64,000 nucleotides of DNA from assembly GCA_017462385.1 (NCBI GenBank), contig JAFTRE010000011.1, forward strand, positions 88,391 through 152,390. Reading direction: 5' to 3'. Source of the stretch: Clostridia bacterium. Lineage in GTDB: Bacteria; Bacillota; Clostridia; Oscillospirales; CAG-272. Shown here one piece after another: positions 25,255 to 33,971 of this stretch. Position numbers and translations under genes: made by a program. A model generated the notes under the pieces. The model saw only the letters and a program-made list of their open reading frames with translations, was not told the DNA's origin and searched no databases. Positions within the stretch are counted from its first letter, which is position 1, and the number at the start of each line of letters is the position of its first letter.

Positions 25255-26625
25255 TTACAGTTTGAACAGGCACTCGCGTATTATCTCGCTGACCGTCGGG
25301 TGCGGGAACACCAGCTTTTTAAGCTCGGCGAGCGGTTGCTCGCTCTCGCACATATGTGCCGCGCCGAATATCATTTCGGATGCATAGCTTCCTATTATGT
25401 GTACGCCCACGAGTCTGTCGCGCTCGGTGTCATACACCACCTTGCAGAAGCCGTTGCCGCCGTCATTCTCGGCGACATATCTGCCCGCGTATGCCATGGG
25501 CAGCTTGACCTCCTTGACCGTCATGCCCTTCGCCTCGGCGCTCTCGCGCGTCTCGCCGACGCTTGCAACCTCGGGGTCGGTATAGATGACGGACGAAATA
25601 TATTCGTATCGCATTTTATCCTCGACACCGAGCATGTGGTTGACAGCCACCTCCGCCTCGCGGTAAGCGGTATGCGCCAGCATGAGCTTGCCGTTGCAAT
25701 CGCCGACGGCGTAAACGCCATCAATGTTGGTGCGCATATGTTCGTCGGTCACGACGGCGCCGCGCTCCGTAATGACGCCGATATTCTCAAGCCCCACGCC
25801 CTCGGTGGACGGGCGGCGCCCCGCCGCGAGCAGTACACAGTCACAGCCGCAGGCGTATTCGGCGCCGTCCTCCTCGTAAATGACCGATCTTGGAGTTATA
25901 TGCTTTACCTTGCAGGACAGCTTGAACTGCATTCCCCGCTTGGAATATTCATGCATGAGCACGCGGCAAATATCGCTGTCCGTCGCGCCCGCGATCTTGT
26001 CCATCATTTCGATCACCGCCACCTCAACGCCGACAGAGGCGAAATAGCACGCCATTTCAAGTCCGATAACGCCGCCGCCGATAACCGCGAGACGACGCGG
26101 CAGTACGGTCATATCGAGTATTTCGCGGTTTGTCTTGACAAAGCCGCGCGCCATTCCCTCTCTTACTCCGGGAATTGGCGGCACTGCTGCCTCGGAGCCT
26201 GTTGCGATGCAAAGGCGGTCAGCTTTGTATTGGTTGCCGTCGGCATTCTCGACGCAAAAGCCGCCCGAGTCCTTGCCGAGTATCTTACCCGTGGAATTGA
26301 TAACCGTAACGCCGCCCGCTCTCATAATGGAGCCAACTCCGCCAACCAGTGAGCGTACGACCTTATTTTTGCGGGCGATGACCTTCTCGTGGTCAAATCT
26401 CGCGCCCTCGACAGTCACGCCGAAATTCTCGCTCTCTGTCGCATGACGGTACATTTTTGCGCAGTTGAGCAAGGTCTTGGTCGGAATACAGCCCTCATTG
26501 AGGCAAACTCCGCCCAGCGCTCTTTTTTCTATCACAGCAGTCCTAAGTCCGCCGGCGGCGGCACGCTCGGCCGCAAGATATCCGCCGGGACCGCCGCCGA
26601 TAACTATAAGATCAAATTTTTCCAC
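25255..26625 (-). CDS. lpdA: Dihydrolipoyl dehydrogenase
   Basis: A 456-residue FAD/NAD-dependent disulfide oxidoreductase (E3). It has the FAD-binding GGGPGG (9-14), the redox pair Cys41/Cys46 in GGVCLNEGCIPTK, a second dinucleotide loop GGGVIG, the AVGDCNG segment and the catalytic His442/Glu447 pair in HPTVSE. All catalytic parts are present. The gene stands alone here; no 2-oxoacid dehydrogenase or glycine-cleavage genes adjoin it, so its partner complex lies elsewhere. Promoter TTGACA (26702-26707) and TATAAT (26678-26683), 18-base spacer, on the minus strand. Confidence 0.93.
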   Translation of the reverse strand: MEKFDLIVIGGGPGGYLAAERAAAGGLRTAVIEKRALGGVCLNEGCIPTKTLLNCAKMYRHATESENFGVTVEGARFDHEKVIARKNKVVRSLVGGVGSIMRAGGVTVINSTGKILGKDSGGFCVENADGNQYKADRLCIATGSEAAVPPIPGVREGMARGFVKTNREILDMTVLPRRLAVIGGGVIGLEMACYFASVGVEVAVIEMMDKIAGATDSDICRVLMHEYSKRGMQFKLSCKVKHITPRSVIYEEDGAEYACGCDCVLLAAGRRPSTEGVGLENIGVITERGAVVTDEHMRTNIDGVYAVGDCNGKLMLAHTAYREAEVAVNHMLGVEDKMRYEYISSVIYTDPEVASVGETRESAEAKGMTVKEVKLPMAYAGRYVAENDGGNGFCKVVYDTERDRLVGVHIIGSYASEMIFGAAHMCESEQPLAELKKLVFPHPTVSEIIRECLFKL

Positions 26626-26677
26626 GATGATATTCCTCCGTATTTATGCATATGAAATTTACTGCGTATCTAAACAT

Positions 26678-26707
26678 ATTATAACGCATTCCCGCCTGAC
26701 TTGTCAA
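26678..26707 (-). promoter_or_regulatory. Promoter of lpdA
   Basis: TTGACA at 26702-26707 and TATAAT at 26678-26683 on the minus strand, 18-base spacer, about 50 bases before the lpdA start. Confidence 0.8.
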
Positions 26708-26775
26708 TCGACCTACGCCCCCATTTGACGCGTTTTACGCAGATATCGTCAAGTAATTACATTGAAAAACAATCC

Positions 26776-26804
26776 TTGACTTTTGCCAAATAATATAGTA
26801 TCAT
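26776..26804 (+). promoter_or_regulatory. Promoter of the SGNH-type secreted protein
   Basis: TTGACT (26776-26781) and TATCAT (26799-26804) with a 17-base spacer, 50 bases before the ATG at 26854. Confidence 0.72.
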
Positions 26805-26853
26805 ATAAGTTAGGAAATCCATTCCAAAATCTACGAAAGGCTTGGTCAAAGTA

Positions 26854-29709
26854 ATGACAAAACGTCTTATCAGCATTCTTCTGGCGGTTATTTTTATCGT
26901 TTGTCTCATTCCCGCAGGCGCGATAGCTGTTTCCGCCGCGCCAACACAGCTTGATGTCAAATGGAACACAGGTGCCGTTGGCGGCCCCACCAACTCCAAT
27001 AAAAACAAGGTTATCGAAAATTCCTCCGGTTACCGCTATTCCGAGGTTATCATCATCGAAAAAGCGGGCACAAAGGTTTATTTCACCGATTCGTCCATCG
27101 CGGGCGACTCTACTTATTATCTCGGTCACACGCTCCTTGCTTTCTCCACATGGAAACAGTCCGGATCCGATTGGGTCATGGATCTTGAGGGTGCAAATGT
27201 TTCCGGTACCTTCCAGTACGGCAACAGCATAGGTCAGACATTGGTCGACGGCACAGTTGGCGGCGGTATGAGATATGAGTTCATCACCGACCACGACACT
27301 CAGGCCATCCGCCTCTGCTATCGCAGTGGCACAGATACTACCGATCCCATCGTCTACGCCGAGCCCACCACCGAGAAAAGCACTCTGGAGCAGCTCAACG
27401 CGCGCGACTTCACCGCGACGCTGAACGCCGACGGTACTGTTACGGGTCTGCAGTGGTTCTGCGGCTACGCAAGCTCGGCAACCAACACCAACGGCTCCGC
27501 CAAGGAAGTGCGCTATGCCTCTGCAGACTACGCAAACTCCGGTCTTATCCTGATCCCCAAGTCAGGCACTAAGATCAGCTACACCATCGCCACTACCCCC
27601 AACGCCAACTACAACGCCTTCACCCGTTATACAAAGGACGGCAACCGCTATGTATACGATGTCGGCTTCGCCGCTACCGATGCACTTGTCAAAAACGGCA
27701 ATACATACTCCTATGTAACTACAAACGATAACGAGGTCATTCGTCTGTGCGTCCGCGCAAATCTCAGTTATTCTACTATTGCGGTTGATGCGCCCGTCAA
27801 GGTAACCTGGGAACAGACAAATGAGACAGGTACTGCTTCAAACGTAGTCAATCTCAAAACAGAGTGGCCGGATGCAGAGCTGATCAGCCTTGTCACAGGC
27901 GCTCCTCTCATCGCCACCTCCGAGGTCACAGGTCTGCAGTGGTACGATGGCTATGTCGGCTCGCAGTATCACGACTCCAAGGCCTACGCCATTACCTCCC
28001 CCACCAATCAAGATTATGATTATTCCGACGTATTCACCGTCCCCAAAGCAGGAACCACGGTCTACTTCTTCGACCAGACGTTCCAGGATTTCGACGGCAG
28101 TAAATACGCATCCACCAGTGTTATGACAGTATCTCACTGGGAAAAGAAAGGCTCAACATGGGTGTTCGACAAGACCCGTGAATACCTCACCGGTTGCGAT
28201 GTCTACAACATTTTGCTGACCGATGATTACCGCGTTTATGCTTACACCACCAAGGAAGACAACGAAAATATCCGTCTCTGCCTGCGCTATGCTCCCATGT
28301 ACGCGGGTGAGGACGAGGTCATTCCTCCCGTTTATCTTGTAGAGCCTACCGACTTTGCCACCATCACCGCTACAGGCGCGCTGAACGAAGCATCCTACAC
28401 CGACATGTCGGGCGACAAGGTAACATATAACATCTATCTCCCCATCGGCTATACCGCAGATAAGCAGTACACTCTGGTGTTCGACAACTCCACCGACGGC
28501 GCAGTCGCAAAATCGCTTGTCGCAAAGAATTACAAGGGTATGGTCGTCAGCTATGCGGGAGAACTTGCAAAATCTCTCCGTCTGCTGGACGAGGTCTGCG
28601 CAAAATATCCCGTCAAGATTTCCGATCTCATGCTGGTCGGCGATGATAAGCTCGCCGCACATGCCGTAGAGTTTGAAAATATCCGACTTGCAAATACCAT
28701 GCTCGTCACCTCCGGCACCGTTCCCACCGCAGAGTACGCGCAAATGAAGGCGCTGTCCTCCTTTGCTTCCGTCGATGAAGCTGCTGCATGGCTTGTCGGC
28801 GAGAGCGAGGATTACTATAACGTCCTCGAGGGCATCACCATGTACGCCATCGGCGACAGCTATTTCGGCGGCTCGGGTCTGGGTCAGCATCAGACATGGG
28901 TCAACCTGCTCGGCTACAAGTACGGCATGACATTCCACAACTACGGCATCGGCGGTAACACCGTCGCGGCAGCCAGCGGTCAGTCCTCCAACCAACCTCC
29001 CATGTATACACGTTACAATGAAATGCCAAACGGCGGCGACATCTACATACTCGAGGGCGGACGCAATGACCGTCATTACAGCGTTCCCTTTGGTGAGAAC
29101 ACCGACACAAACGGCAATACCTTTAAGGGCGCCTTCAATGTCATGATAAAGGCTATACGCGAAAACAATCCCGATGCACTTATCATTCTTGTTACTCCTT
29201 GGAGCTACTCGACCGAAAAAGGCTATCTCGGCTCTAACAACGATTATGCAGATGCAATTCAGGAGCTTGCAGACTACTATAACGATCCTCATATCGTTTG
29301 TCTGTACGCCGCGGACACCGACTTCACAGGCATCGACATGGCGAAACCCGCTTGCCGCGCTAAATATTGTCTGACCACATCCGACGTCAGCCACCTCAAT
29401 GCCGACGGCATGTATCTGGTCGCTCCCATATTCGACAAGTGGATCGCCGAAAAGTACGCGGCGCTCAAGGGTCTGACTCTGACGAACTCGGCAGATGAAG
29501 ATAAGTTCCACGAGATAGTTGACATCAACATTCCCGACGATACAACGACAGCTGAAAACGTGACGACCACCACGCCCGTCGAGAACACTCCCACAACAAC
29601 CACCGAACCCGTTGAAAACAATGGCGGCGGTTGCGGCGGCTTTGTAGCCCTCGGCCTTGTCGCTTGCATCATTCCCCTTGCCGCAGTCGGCTTTAAGAAA
29701 AAAGACTAA
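26854..29709 (+). CDS. Large secreted SGNH hydrolase-like protein with C-terminal GGCGG tail
   Basis: A 951-residue cell-surface protein. A signal peptide (1-about 30) leads into three tandem modules of roughly 130-150 residues, each with an aromatic beta-rich core and ending in a D/N-x-x-IRLCxR phrase, then a linker domain, then an SGNH/GDSL-type hydrolase domain with Ser669 in YAIGDSYFGG, GGN, GGRND and Asp844/His847 in SDVSHLN. The tail is Thr/Pro/Glu-rich, then NNGGGCGG-FVALG, a hydrophobic helix and KKKD. It could deacylate cell-wall or dietary glycans. The frame is open to a TTG at 26842, but the AAAGG at 26836-26840 suits the ATG at 26854. Confidence 0.82.
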   Translation: MTKRLISILLAVIFIVCLIPAGAIAVSAAPTQLDVKWNTGAVGGPTNSNKNKVIENSSGYRYSEVIIIEKAGTKVYFTDSSIAGDSTYYLGHTLLAFSTWKQSGSDWVMDLEGANVSGTFQYGNSIGQTLVDGTVGGGMRYEFITDHDTQAIRLCYRSGTDTTDPIVYAEPTTEKSTLEQLNARDFTATLNADGTVTGLQWFCGYASSATNTNGSAKEVRYASADYANSGLILIPKSGTKISYTIATTPNANYNAFTRYTKDGNRYVYDVGFAATDALVKNGNTYSYVTTNDNEVIRLCVRANLSYSTIAVDAPVKVTWEQTNETGTASNVVNLKTEWPDAELISLVTGAPLIATSEVTGLQWYDGYVGSQYHDSKAYAITSPTNQDYDYSDVFTVPKAGTTVYFFDQTFQDFDGSKYASTSVMTVSHWEKKGSTWVFDKTREYLTGCDVYNILLTDDYRVYAYTTKEDNENIRLCLRYAPMYAGEDEVIPPVYLVEPTDFATITATGALNEASYTDMSGDKVTYNIYLPIGYTADKQYTLVFDNSTDGAVAKSLVAKNYKGMVVSYAGELAKSLRLLDEVCAKYPVKISDLMLVGDDKLAAHAVEFENIRLANTMLVTSGTVPTAEYAQMKALSSFASVDEAAAWLVGESEDYYNVLEGITMYAIGDSYFGGSGLGQHQTWVNLLGYKYGMTFHNYGIGGNTVAAASGQSSNQPPMYTRYNEMPNGGDIYILEGGRNDRHYSVPFGENTDTNGNTFKGAFNVMIKAIRENNPDALIILVTPWSYSTEKGYLGSNNDYADAIQELADYYNDPHIVCLYAADTDFTGIDMAKPACRAKYCLTTSDVSHLNADGMYLVAPIFDKWIAEKYAALKGLTLTNSADEDKFHEIVDINIPDDTTTAENVTTTTPVENTPTTTTEPVENNGGGCGGFVALGLVACIIPLAAVGFKKKD

Positions 29710-29722
29710 ATAATAAAAATTT

Positions 29723-29753
29723 GAGCTCATGGCGAAAGCCATGAGCTCTTTTT
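29723..29753 (+). terminator. Terminator after SGNH protein gene
   Basis: A perfect 11-bp stem GAGCTCATGGC / GCCATGAGCTC with a GAAA tetraloop and a T5 run lies between this gene and the convergent folA. Confidence 0.93.
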
Positions 29754-29756
29754 GCA

Positions 29757-30269
29757 TTATTTTCTTCGGTATTCACAAAAGCAGAATTCAAGCCCACCCT
29801 CGCTGTCTGTGGCGGCATCACTTATTTGCTCCTTCCCGACACTGACACACTCCCACGAGGGATCGGCATCAAGATCAGGAAAATATGCATCTGCTGTATA
29901 TGTTTTTTTGAATTTTGTGACGTATGCGACATTGCAATACGGCAACAGCAATTCATACACGCTCGCGCCTCCGATAACAAAGCAATCGTCCTCGGGAAGC
30001 GTTTTTATAATATCGAGCAACTCCTCGACAGAGTGTGCCACCGCGGCTCCCTCAGGCGCATAGTCGGCCCGGCGGGACAAAATTATATTAGTGCGATTTT
30101 TCAGCGGTCTGCCGCCGGGAAAGGTAGAGAGCGTCTTTGAGCCGAGAATGACGGTATGCCCCGTTGTCAGCGCGGCGAAATTTTTAAGATCCGCGCGAAC
30201 ATGGGCCAACAGCTCGCCACAATATCCGATCCCCCAGTTCTCGTCCACCGCAACTATCAGCTTCATCAT
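29757..30269 (-). CDS. folA: Dihydrofolate reductase
   Basis: DHFR (170 residues) regenerates tetrahydrofolate used up by ThyA. It begins KLIVAVDENWGIGYCGELL, which covers the NADPH loop and substrate pocket, and continues with VILGSKTLSTFPGGRPLKNRTNIILSR-type phrases and VIGGASVYELLLPY. In the position of the active-site acid, Ala-Asp (VRADLKNF) is seen as in other bacterial DHFRs. The ATG at 30269 overlaps the thyA stop by four bases (an alternative ATG is at 30266), so the two are translationally coupled. Confidence 0.92.
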   Translation of the reverse strand: MMKLIVAVDENWGIGYCGELLAHVRADLKNFAALTTGHTVILGSKTLSTFPGGRPLKNRTNIILSRRADYAPEGAAVAHSVEELLDIIKTLPEDDCFVIGGASVYELLLPYCNVAYVTKFKKTYTADAYFPDLDADPSWECVSVGKEQISDAATDSEGGLEFCFCEYRRK

Positions 30270-31096
30270 ATCGCCACCGGAAACTTGCCTATCTTTTCAC
30301 CGTGACGATAATCGGTTACGGTAAAGGAATCAGGCGTAAAGTCGTAGAAATTCGTGATGCTCTTGTCCAGCTCGACACGCGGCGCGGGATAAGCTTCGCG
30401 TCCTATAAGCTCCTCAACGATCGGGATATGTCTGTCGTAAATATGCGCGTCGGCAATAACGTGAACCAACTCGCCCGGCTCAAGCCCCGACACCTGTGCG
30501 AACATAAGCACGAGCGCGGCATACTGCGCCACGTTCCATGCGTTGGCCGCCAGCATATCCTGCGAGCGCTGATTGAGTATTGCACACAACTTGCCGTCGG
30601 TGACATTAAAAGTCATGCTGTAGGCACAGGGATACAGCGCCATTTCGTGCAGATCGGCGAAATTATAGATATTTGTCATAATGCGGCGGGAACAGGGATT
30701 GTTTTTTAGGTCATACAGCACTCTGTCAACCATGTCAAACTCACCCTCTCGGTATTTATGCTTGACTCCCATTTGATATCCGTATGCCTTGCCAATCGAA
30801 CCCGACTCATCCGCCCAGGCGTCCCAGATGTGACTGCCGAGGTCGTGAATATTGTTGGACTTTTTCTGCCATATCCAAAGTATCTCGTCAACGCAAGACT
30901 TAAAGCCTATCGGACGCAGGGTAAGCAGAGGGAACTCCTTTGAGAGGTCATAACGGTTGACCACGCCGAAGCATTTTTTTGTATATGCGATCTCGCCGTC
31001 CTCCCAGTGTGGGCGGACGCGCTCGTCGCGCACCCATGAGCCGTTATCGAGTATCTGACGGCAGGTGGAAATAAAAGCAATATCAGCAGAGCTCAT
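30266..31096 (-). CDS. thyA: Thymidylate synthase
   Basis: ThyA (276 residues) methylates dUMP to dTMP with methylene-tetrahydrofolate. The nucleophile Cys157 is in ALYPCAYSMTF, where the E. coli-type sequence reads PCH; RSQD (phosphate Arg and Asp) and ADAHIYDRH (the HxY site) are conserved, while the usual LGxPFNI is MLAANAWNV, keeping the Asn. It is therefore a divergent but apparently active branch. AAAGGAG lies 7 bases ahead of the ATG. It heads the thyA-folA operon. Confidence 0.92.
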   Translation of the reverse strand: MSSADIAFISTCRQILDNGSWVRDERVRPHWEDGEIAYTKKCFGVVNRYDLSKEFPLLTLRPIGFKSCVDEILWIWQKKSNNIHDLGSHIWDAWADESGSIGKAYGYQMGVKHKYREGEFDMVDRVLYDLKNNPCSRRIMTNIYNFADLHEMALYPCAYSMTFNVTDGKLCAILNQRSQDMLAANAWNVAQYAALVLMFAQVSGLEPGELVHVIADAHIYDRHIPIVEELIGREAYPAPRVELDKSITNFYDFTPDSFTVTDYRHGEKIGKFPVAI

Positions 31097-31126
31097 TTTG
31101 AATCTCCTTTTTATTCTGTTGCATTT

Positions 31127-31155
31127 ATGATATCATAACATAAAAAATTTGTCAA
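31127..31155 (-). promoter_or_regulatory. Promoter of thyA-folA
   Basis: Minus-strand TTGACA (31150-31155) and TATCAT (31127-31132), 17-base spacer, about 30 bases before the thyA ATG. Confidence 0.8.
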
Positions 31156-31181
31156 TTACCTTGTTCAATTTATATTTTTTA

Positions 31182-31210
31182 TTGACTTTTGCGCGGTAAT
31201 GTGTTATATT
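31182..31210 (+). promoter_or_regulatory. Promoter of the TIM-barrel pair
   Basis: TTGACT (31182-31187) and TATATT (31205-31210), 17-base spacer, directly upstream of the first sugar isomerase-like gene and divergent from the thyA promoter. Confidence 0.75.
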
Positions 31211-31247
31211 ATAATTACATTATTTTATATTTTTGGAGGCTCAAACT

Positions 31248-32183
31248 ATGTTAAAGGTTGGAGTACAGTCCGGCGGCCTTTTTAGCGTCGAGACATGCGA
31301 GAACGGCTTGCGTACAATGGCGGAGCACGGCTTTAAATGCTGCGATTTCAATATCGATCCATTTCTCCCGGGTGATCAGATAAGAAAAGGTGAGCCTGTC
31401 GGCTTTTTCGATCAGTCCGTCGAGCAGCTCTGCGAATATTTCACACCCCTGCGTGACGCGGCTAAAAAATACGACATCGAAATAACTCAGATGCATGGTC
31501 CCTTCCCCATGTGGGTTCAGGATCGCGACGAAATGAACAAATATACCATCATGGCTACCGAAAAGTGCTTTGCTGTCATGCAGTATGTGGGTTGCAAAAA
31601 TATCGTCGTTCACCCCACAAACGCACAGTATGTTCTTGGAAGTAAGCAGGCAGAGCGTGAGCTCAATCTCGACATTTACAGAAAGCTCATTCCCGCCGCA
31701 AAGAAATACGGCATCAAGATATGCCTTGAAAATCTTTTCGCAACCATCAAGGGGCGCATTCTGGAAGGCCCCTGCTCCGATGTTGCCGAGATAGCTTGGT
31801 ACATAGACACGCTCAATGCCGAGGCGGGCGAGGATATCTTCGGCTTCTGTCTTGATGTCGGTCATGCCAACCTTTACGGCAGAAATATGTATGAATATAT
31901 CAAGGGCATCGGTCACCGTCTCACCGTTCTGCACATTCACGACAACGACGGTCTTTCCGACCTGCACATGCTGCCCTACTCCTATACCCGCAACGGGGGA
32001 CGCGACCTCAATATCGATTGGCCCGGCTTTATCAAGGGGCTGCGTGAGATCGGCTACAAAGGCAATCTTTGCTTTGAGACCTTCCGTTGCATGTCCGCCT
32101 ATCCCTCGGATGTTCATCCCCAGCTTCTCGACCTGATCCGTGCGATCGGCGAGCACTTTGTCGCAGGCATCAAAGCCGAATAA
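31248..32183 (+). CDS. Sugar phosphate isomerase/epimerase-like TIM barrel (1)
   Basis: A 311-residue xylose-isomerase-like TIM-barrel protein. Candidate metal ligands occur in the family order: Glu in CLENLFATIKG, Asp/His in FCLDVGHANL, His in VLHIHDNDG and Glu in CFETFR, so an active divalent-metal site is expected. Relatives include sugar epimerases, inosose dehydratase IolE, and C-glycoside or 3-keto-glycoside cleaving enzymes; sequence alone does not choose. GGAGG at 31234-31238 supports the ATG at 31248. A second barrel follows after 16 bases. Confidence 0.85.
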   Translation: MLKVGVQSGGLFSVETCENGLRTMAEHGFKCCDFNIDPFLPGDQIRKGEPVGFFDQSVEQLCEYFTPLRDAAKKYDIEITQMHGPFPMWVQDRDEMNKYTIMATEKCFAVMQYVGCKNIVVHPTNAQYVLGSKQAERELNLDIYRKLIPAAKKYGIKICLENLFATIKGRILEGPCSDVAEIAWYIDTLNAEAGEDIFGFCLDVGHANLYGRNMYEYIKGIGHRLTVLHIHDNDGLSDLHMLPYSYTRNGGRDLNIDWPGFIKGLREIGYKGNLCFETFRCMSAYPSDVHPQLLDLIRAIGEHFVAGIKAE

Positions 32184-32199
32184 GGCGAGGTAGATAGTA

Positions 32200-33045
32200 A
32201 TGAAATTAGGAGTTCTTGTCCATTTCAAATCGGGAACGGATATTTTCTCAGAATTTGAAAAGCTCAAAAATCTCGATTTCAACTGTTGCCAGCTTTGTTG
32301 CTGGGACAATAAGCAGTATACCCCCGAGCGTGCAGACGAAGTAAAGGCAGCATCCGAGCAGTATGGCATCGAGGTCACCGCGCTTTGGGCTGGCTGGAGC
32401 GGTCCCAAGGAATGGAACTTTACATACGGTCCCTCCACGCTCGGTCTGGTTCCCGCCGCATATCGCGGTCAGCGTCTCAAGGAACTGCACGAGGCAAGCG
32501 CTTTCGCGCAAATGCTGGGCGTTACAGACGTTATAACTCACGTCGGCTTCCTGCCCGAAAACCCCCGCGACCCCGATTTTACGGACACGGTAGGTGCGCT
32601 TCGCAATCTGGCGCGTGCAATGGATTCGCGCGGACAGTATTTCCTGTTTGAAACCGGGCAGGAAACGCCCGTCACCATGTTGCGCACCATCGAGGCTGTA
32701 GGAACTCAAAATCTTGGTATCAATTTCGATACCGCCAACCTTATCCTGTACGGCAAGGCAAACTCCGCGGATGCCATTTCGATTTTCGGTCAATATGTCC
32801 GAAACACCCACATCAAGGACGGCTTTTACCCCACCACCGGCAATGCGCTCGGCAAGCAGGTGCAGTTGGGCGAGGGCGTTGCCAACATGCCGCTTATCAT
32901 GAAAAGATTACTTGATATCGGCTATGACGGCCCGTGGATCATCGAACGCGAGATCTCCGGTCCCAAGCAGATTGAGGACATTATCGCCGCGCGCGATATG
33001 CTCGTCGAAATGTACACCATGTTAACAGACAATAACACTCAATAA
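32200..33045 (+). CDS. Sugar phosphate isomerase/epimerase-like TIM barrel (2)
   Basis: A 281-residue member of the same superfamily but clearly a different subgroup from its neighbour. Probable metal ligands: Glu in FLFETGQETP, Asp in NFDTANLILYG, His in RNTHIKDG and Glu in WIIEREISG. The phrase DTANLILYG is frequent in sugar epimerase-like members. Its translation start follows AGGCGAGGT. Likely cotranscribed with the first barrel and acting on the same or a successive intermediate. Confidence 0.86.
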   Translation: MKLGVLVHFKSGTDIFSEFEKLKNLDFNCCQLCCWDNKQYTPERADEVKAASEQYGIEVTALWAGWSGPKEWNFTYGPSTLGLVPAAYRGQRLKELHEASAFAQMLGVTDVITHVGFLPENPRDPDFTDTVGALRNLARAMDSRGQYFLFETGQETPVTMLRTIEAVGTQNLGINFDTANLILYGKANSADAISIFGQYVRNTHIKDGFYPTTGNALGKQVQLGEGVANMPLIMKRLLDIGYDGPWIIEREISGPKQIEDIIAARDMLVEMYTMLTDNNTQ

Positions 33046-33052
33046 GCTGAGA

Positions 33053-33084
33053 ATGTACCCTCCAAACGCATTTGGAGGGTACAT
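33053..33084. terminator. Bidirectional terminator
   Basis: A perfect 14-bp stem (ATGTACCCTCCAAA / TTTGGAGGGTACAT) with a CGCA loop lies between convergent TIM-barrel genes. Confidence 0.85.
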
Positions 33085-33093
33085 CTGTAATGC

Positions 33094-33888
33094 TCATATG
33101 TTTTGAACGATATGCATAAAATGCGCCAGCGCGACCTCGATACCGTCAAGCTCGGGATGCCATTTTTTCTCCCATTCAAGCGAAAAAAAGCCACCGTAGC
33201 CGTCGTCAAGCATCTTTTTCATAATAGGAATTATCGGAATATCTCCCTTTCCGGGCAGGGTAAGCCCACCGTCCCCATCGGACAGATCTTTAACATGAAC
33301 ATGGCGGATATAAGGCTTCATGACATCGTAAAACTCACGCCACCGCCTGCCGTAAACACGGTGTGTGTGCGCGATGTCCCATATCAAGCCGAAATTGGGA
33401 TGTCCGTTCAGTATATTTAATACGGGTACGAGATTTTCAACCGTGTTGAAATCGCCGTGTACCTCAAGCAGGACCGTTACATTTTTGTCGGCGGCGTAGC
33501 GGCACAGCTCACATATGCCCTGCCCCACGCGGGTGATGCATTCATTCCGCTCACCCGTTATACGGTTGCCGAAAACACGTATATAAGGCACTTTCAGCCT
33601 TGTGGCAATATCTATGCTTTCTCTGCCCTCTCGCATCGCCTGAGCGTATTTTTCGGTGCTGTGAAAGGCACAGGACGTACCGAGCACTACGGGTCTTACC
33701 CCCGCCGCGGCAAGCAGTGACTCGGTCCGCGCTGTGTACTCTACTGACAGCACCTCGATGAGAGCGTTGTTCATTTGGGAACCGATACCGCGTATTTCTA
33801 TGCCGCCGATACCGAATCTCTCGGCAAGCCCAAGTATTTGCTCAAGGCTGTAATCAACACAGCCGAGCGTCGAAAAGCATATATTCAT
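33094..33888 (-). CDS. Sugar phosphate isomerase/epimerase-like TIM barrel (3)
   Basis: A 264-residue third barrel of the superfamily, on the opposite strand. It starts MNICFSTLGCVDYSLEQ, and the presumed ligands are Glu in LLEVHGDFN, Asp/His in IWDIAHTHR, His in HVHVKDLSDGDGG and Glu in FSLEWEKKWHPEL. The ligand surroundings resemble IolE-like members. The frame is open to 33951, but AGGA before the ATG at 33888 and the family-like N-terminus fix the start. The divergent dehydrogenase gene begins 83 bases away. Confidence 0.85.
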   Translation of the reverse strand: MNICFSTLGCVDYSLEQILGLAERFGIGGIEIRGIGSQMNNALIEVLSVEYTARTESLLAAAGVRPVVLGTSCAFHSTEKYAQAMREGRESIDIATRLKVPYIRVFGNRITGERNECITRVGQGICELCRYAADKNVTVLLEVHGDFNTVENLVPVLNILNGHPNFGLIWDIAHTHRVYGRRWREFYDVMKPYIRHVHVKDLSDGDGGLTLPGKGDIPIIPIMKKMLDDGYGGFFSLEWEKKWHPELDGIEVALAHFMHIVQNI

Positions 33889-33971
33889 ATTTATCCTCAC
33901 ATTCCGATGTGTATCAATCATATCATTTTTTCCGCACCTTGTCAATGCCACAACAAAAGGAGTTTCAAAAA

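Noticed and set aside
28153..29757. Long open frame on the minus strand opposite the SGNH protein gene
   Set aside because: It has no ribosome site, its protein is Cys/Val/Gly-rich without any family pattern, and it lies fully inside the convincing + strand gene. It is a shadow of codon use.
33909..33971. N-terminal extension of the 2-hydroxyacid dehydrogenase
   Set aside because: The ATG at 33972 has a proper AAAAGGAG site and matches the family start.
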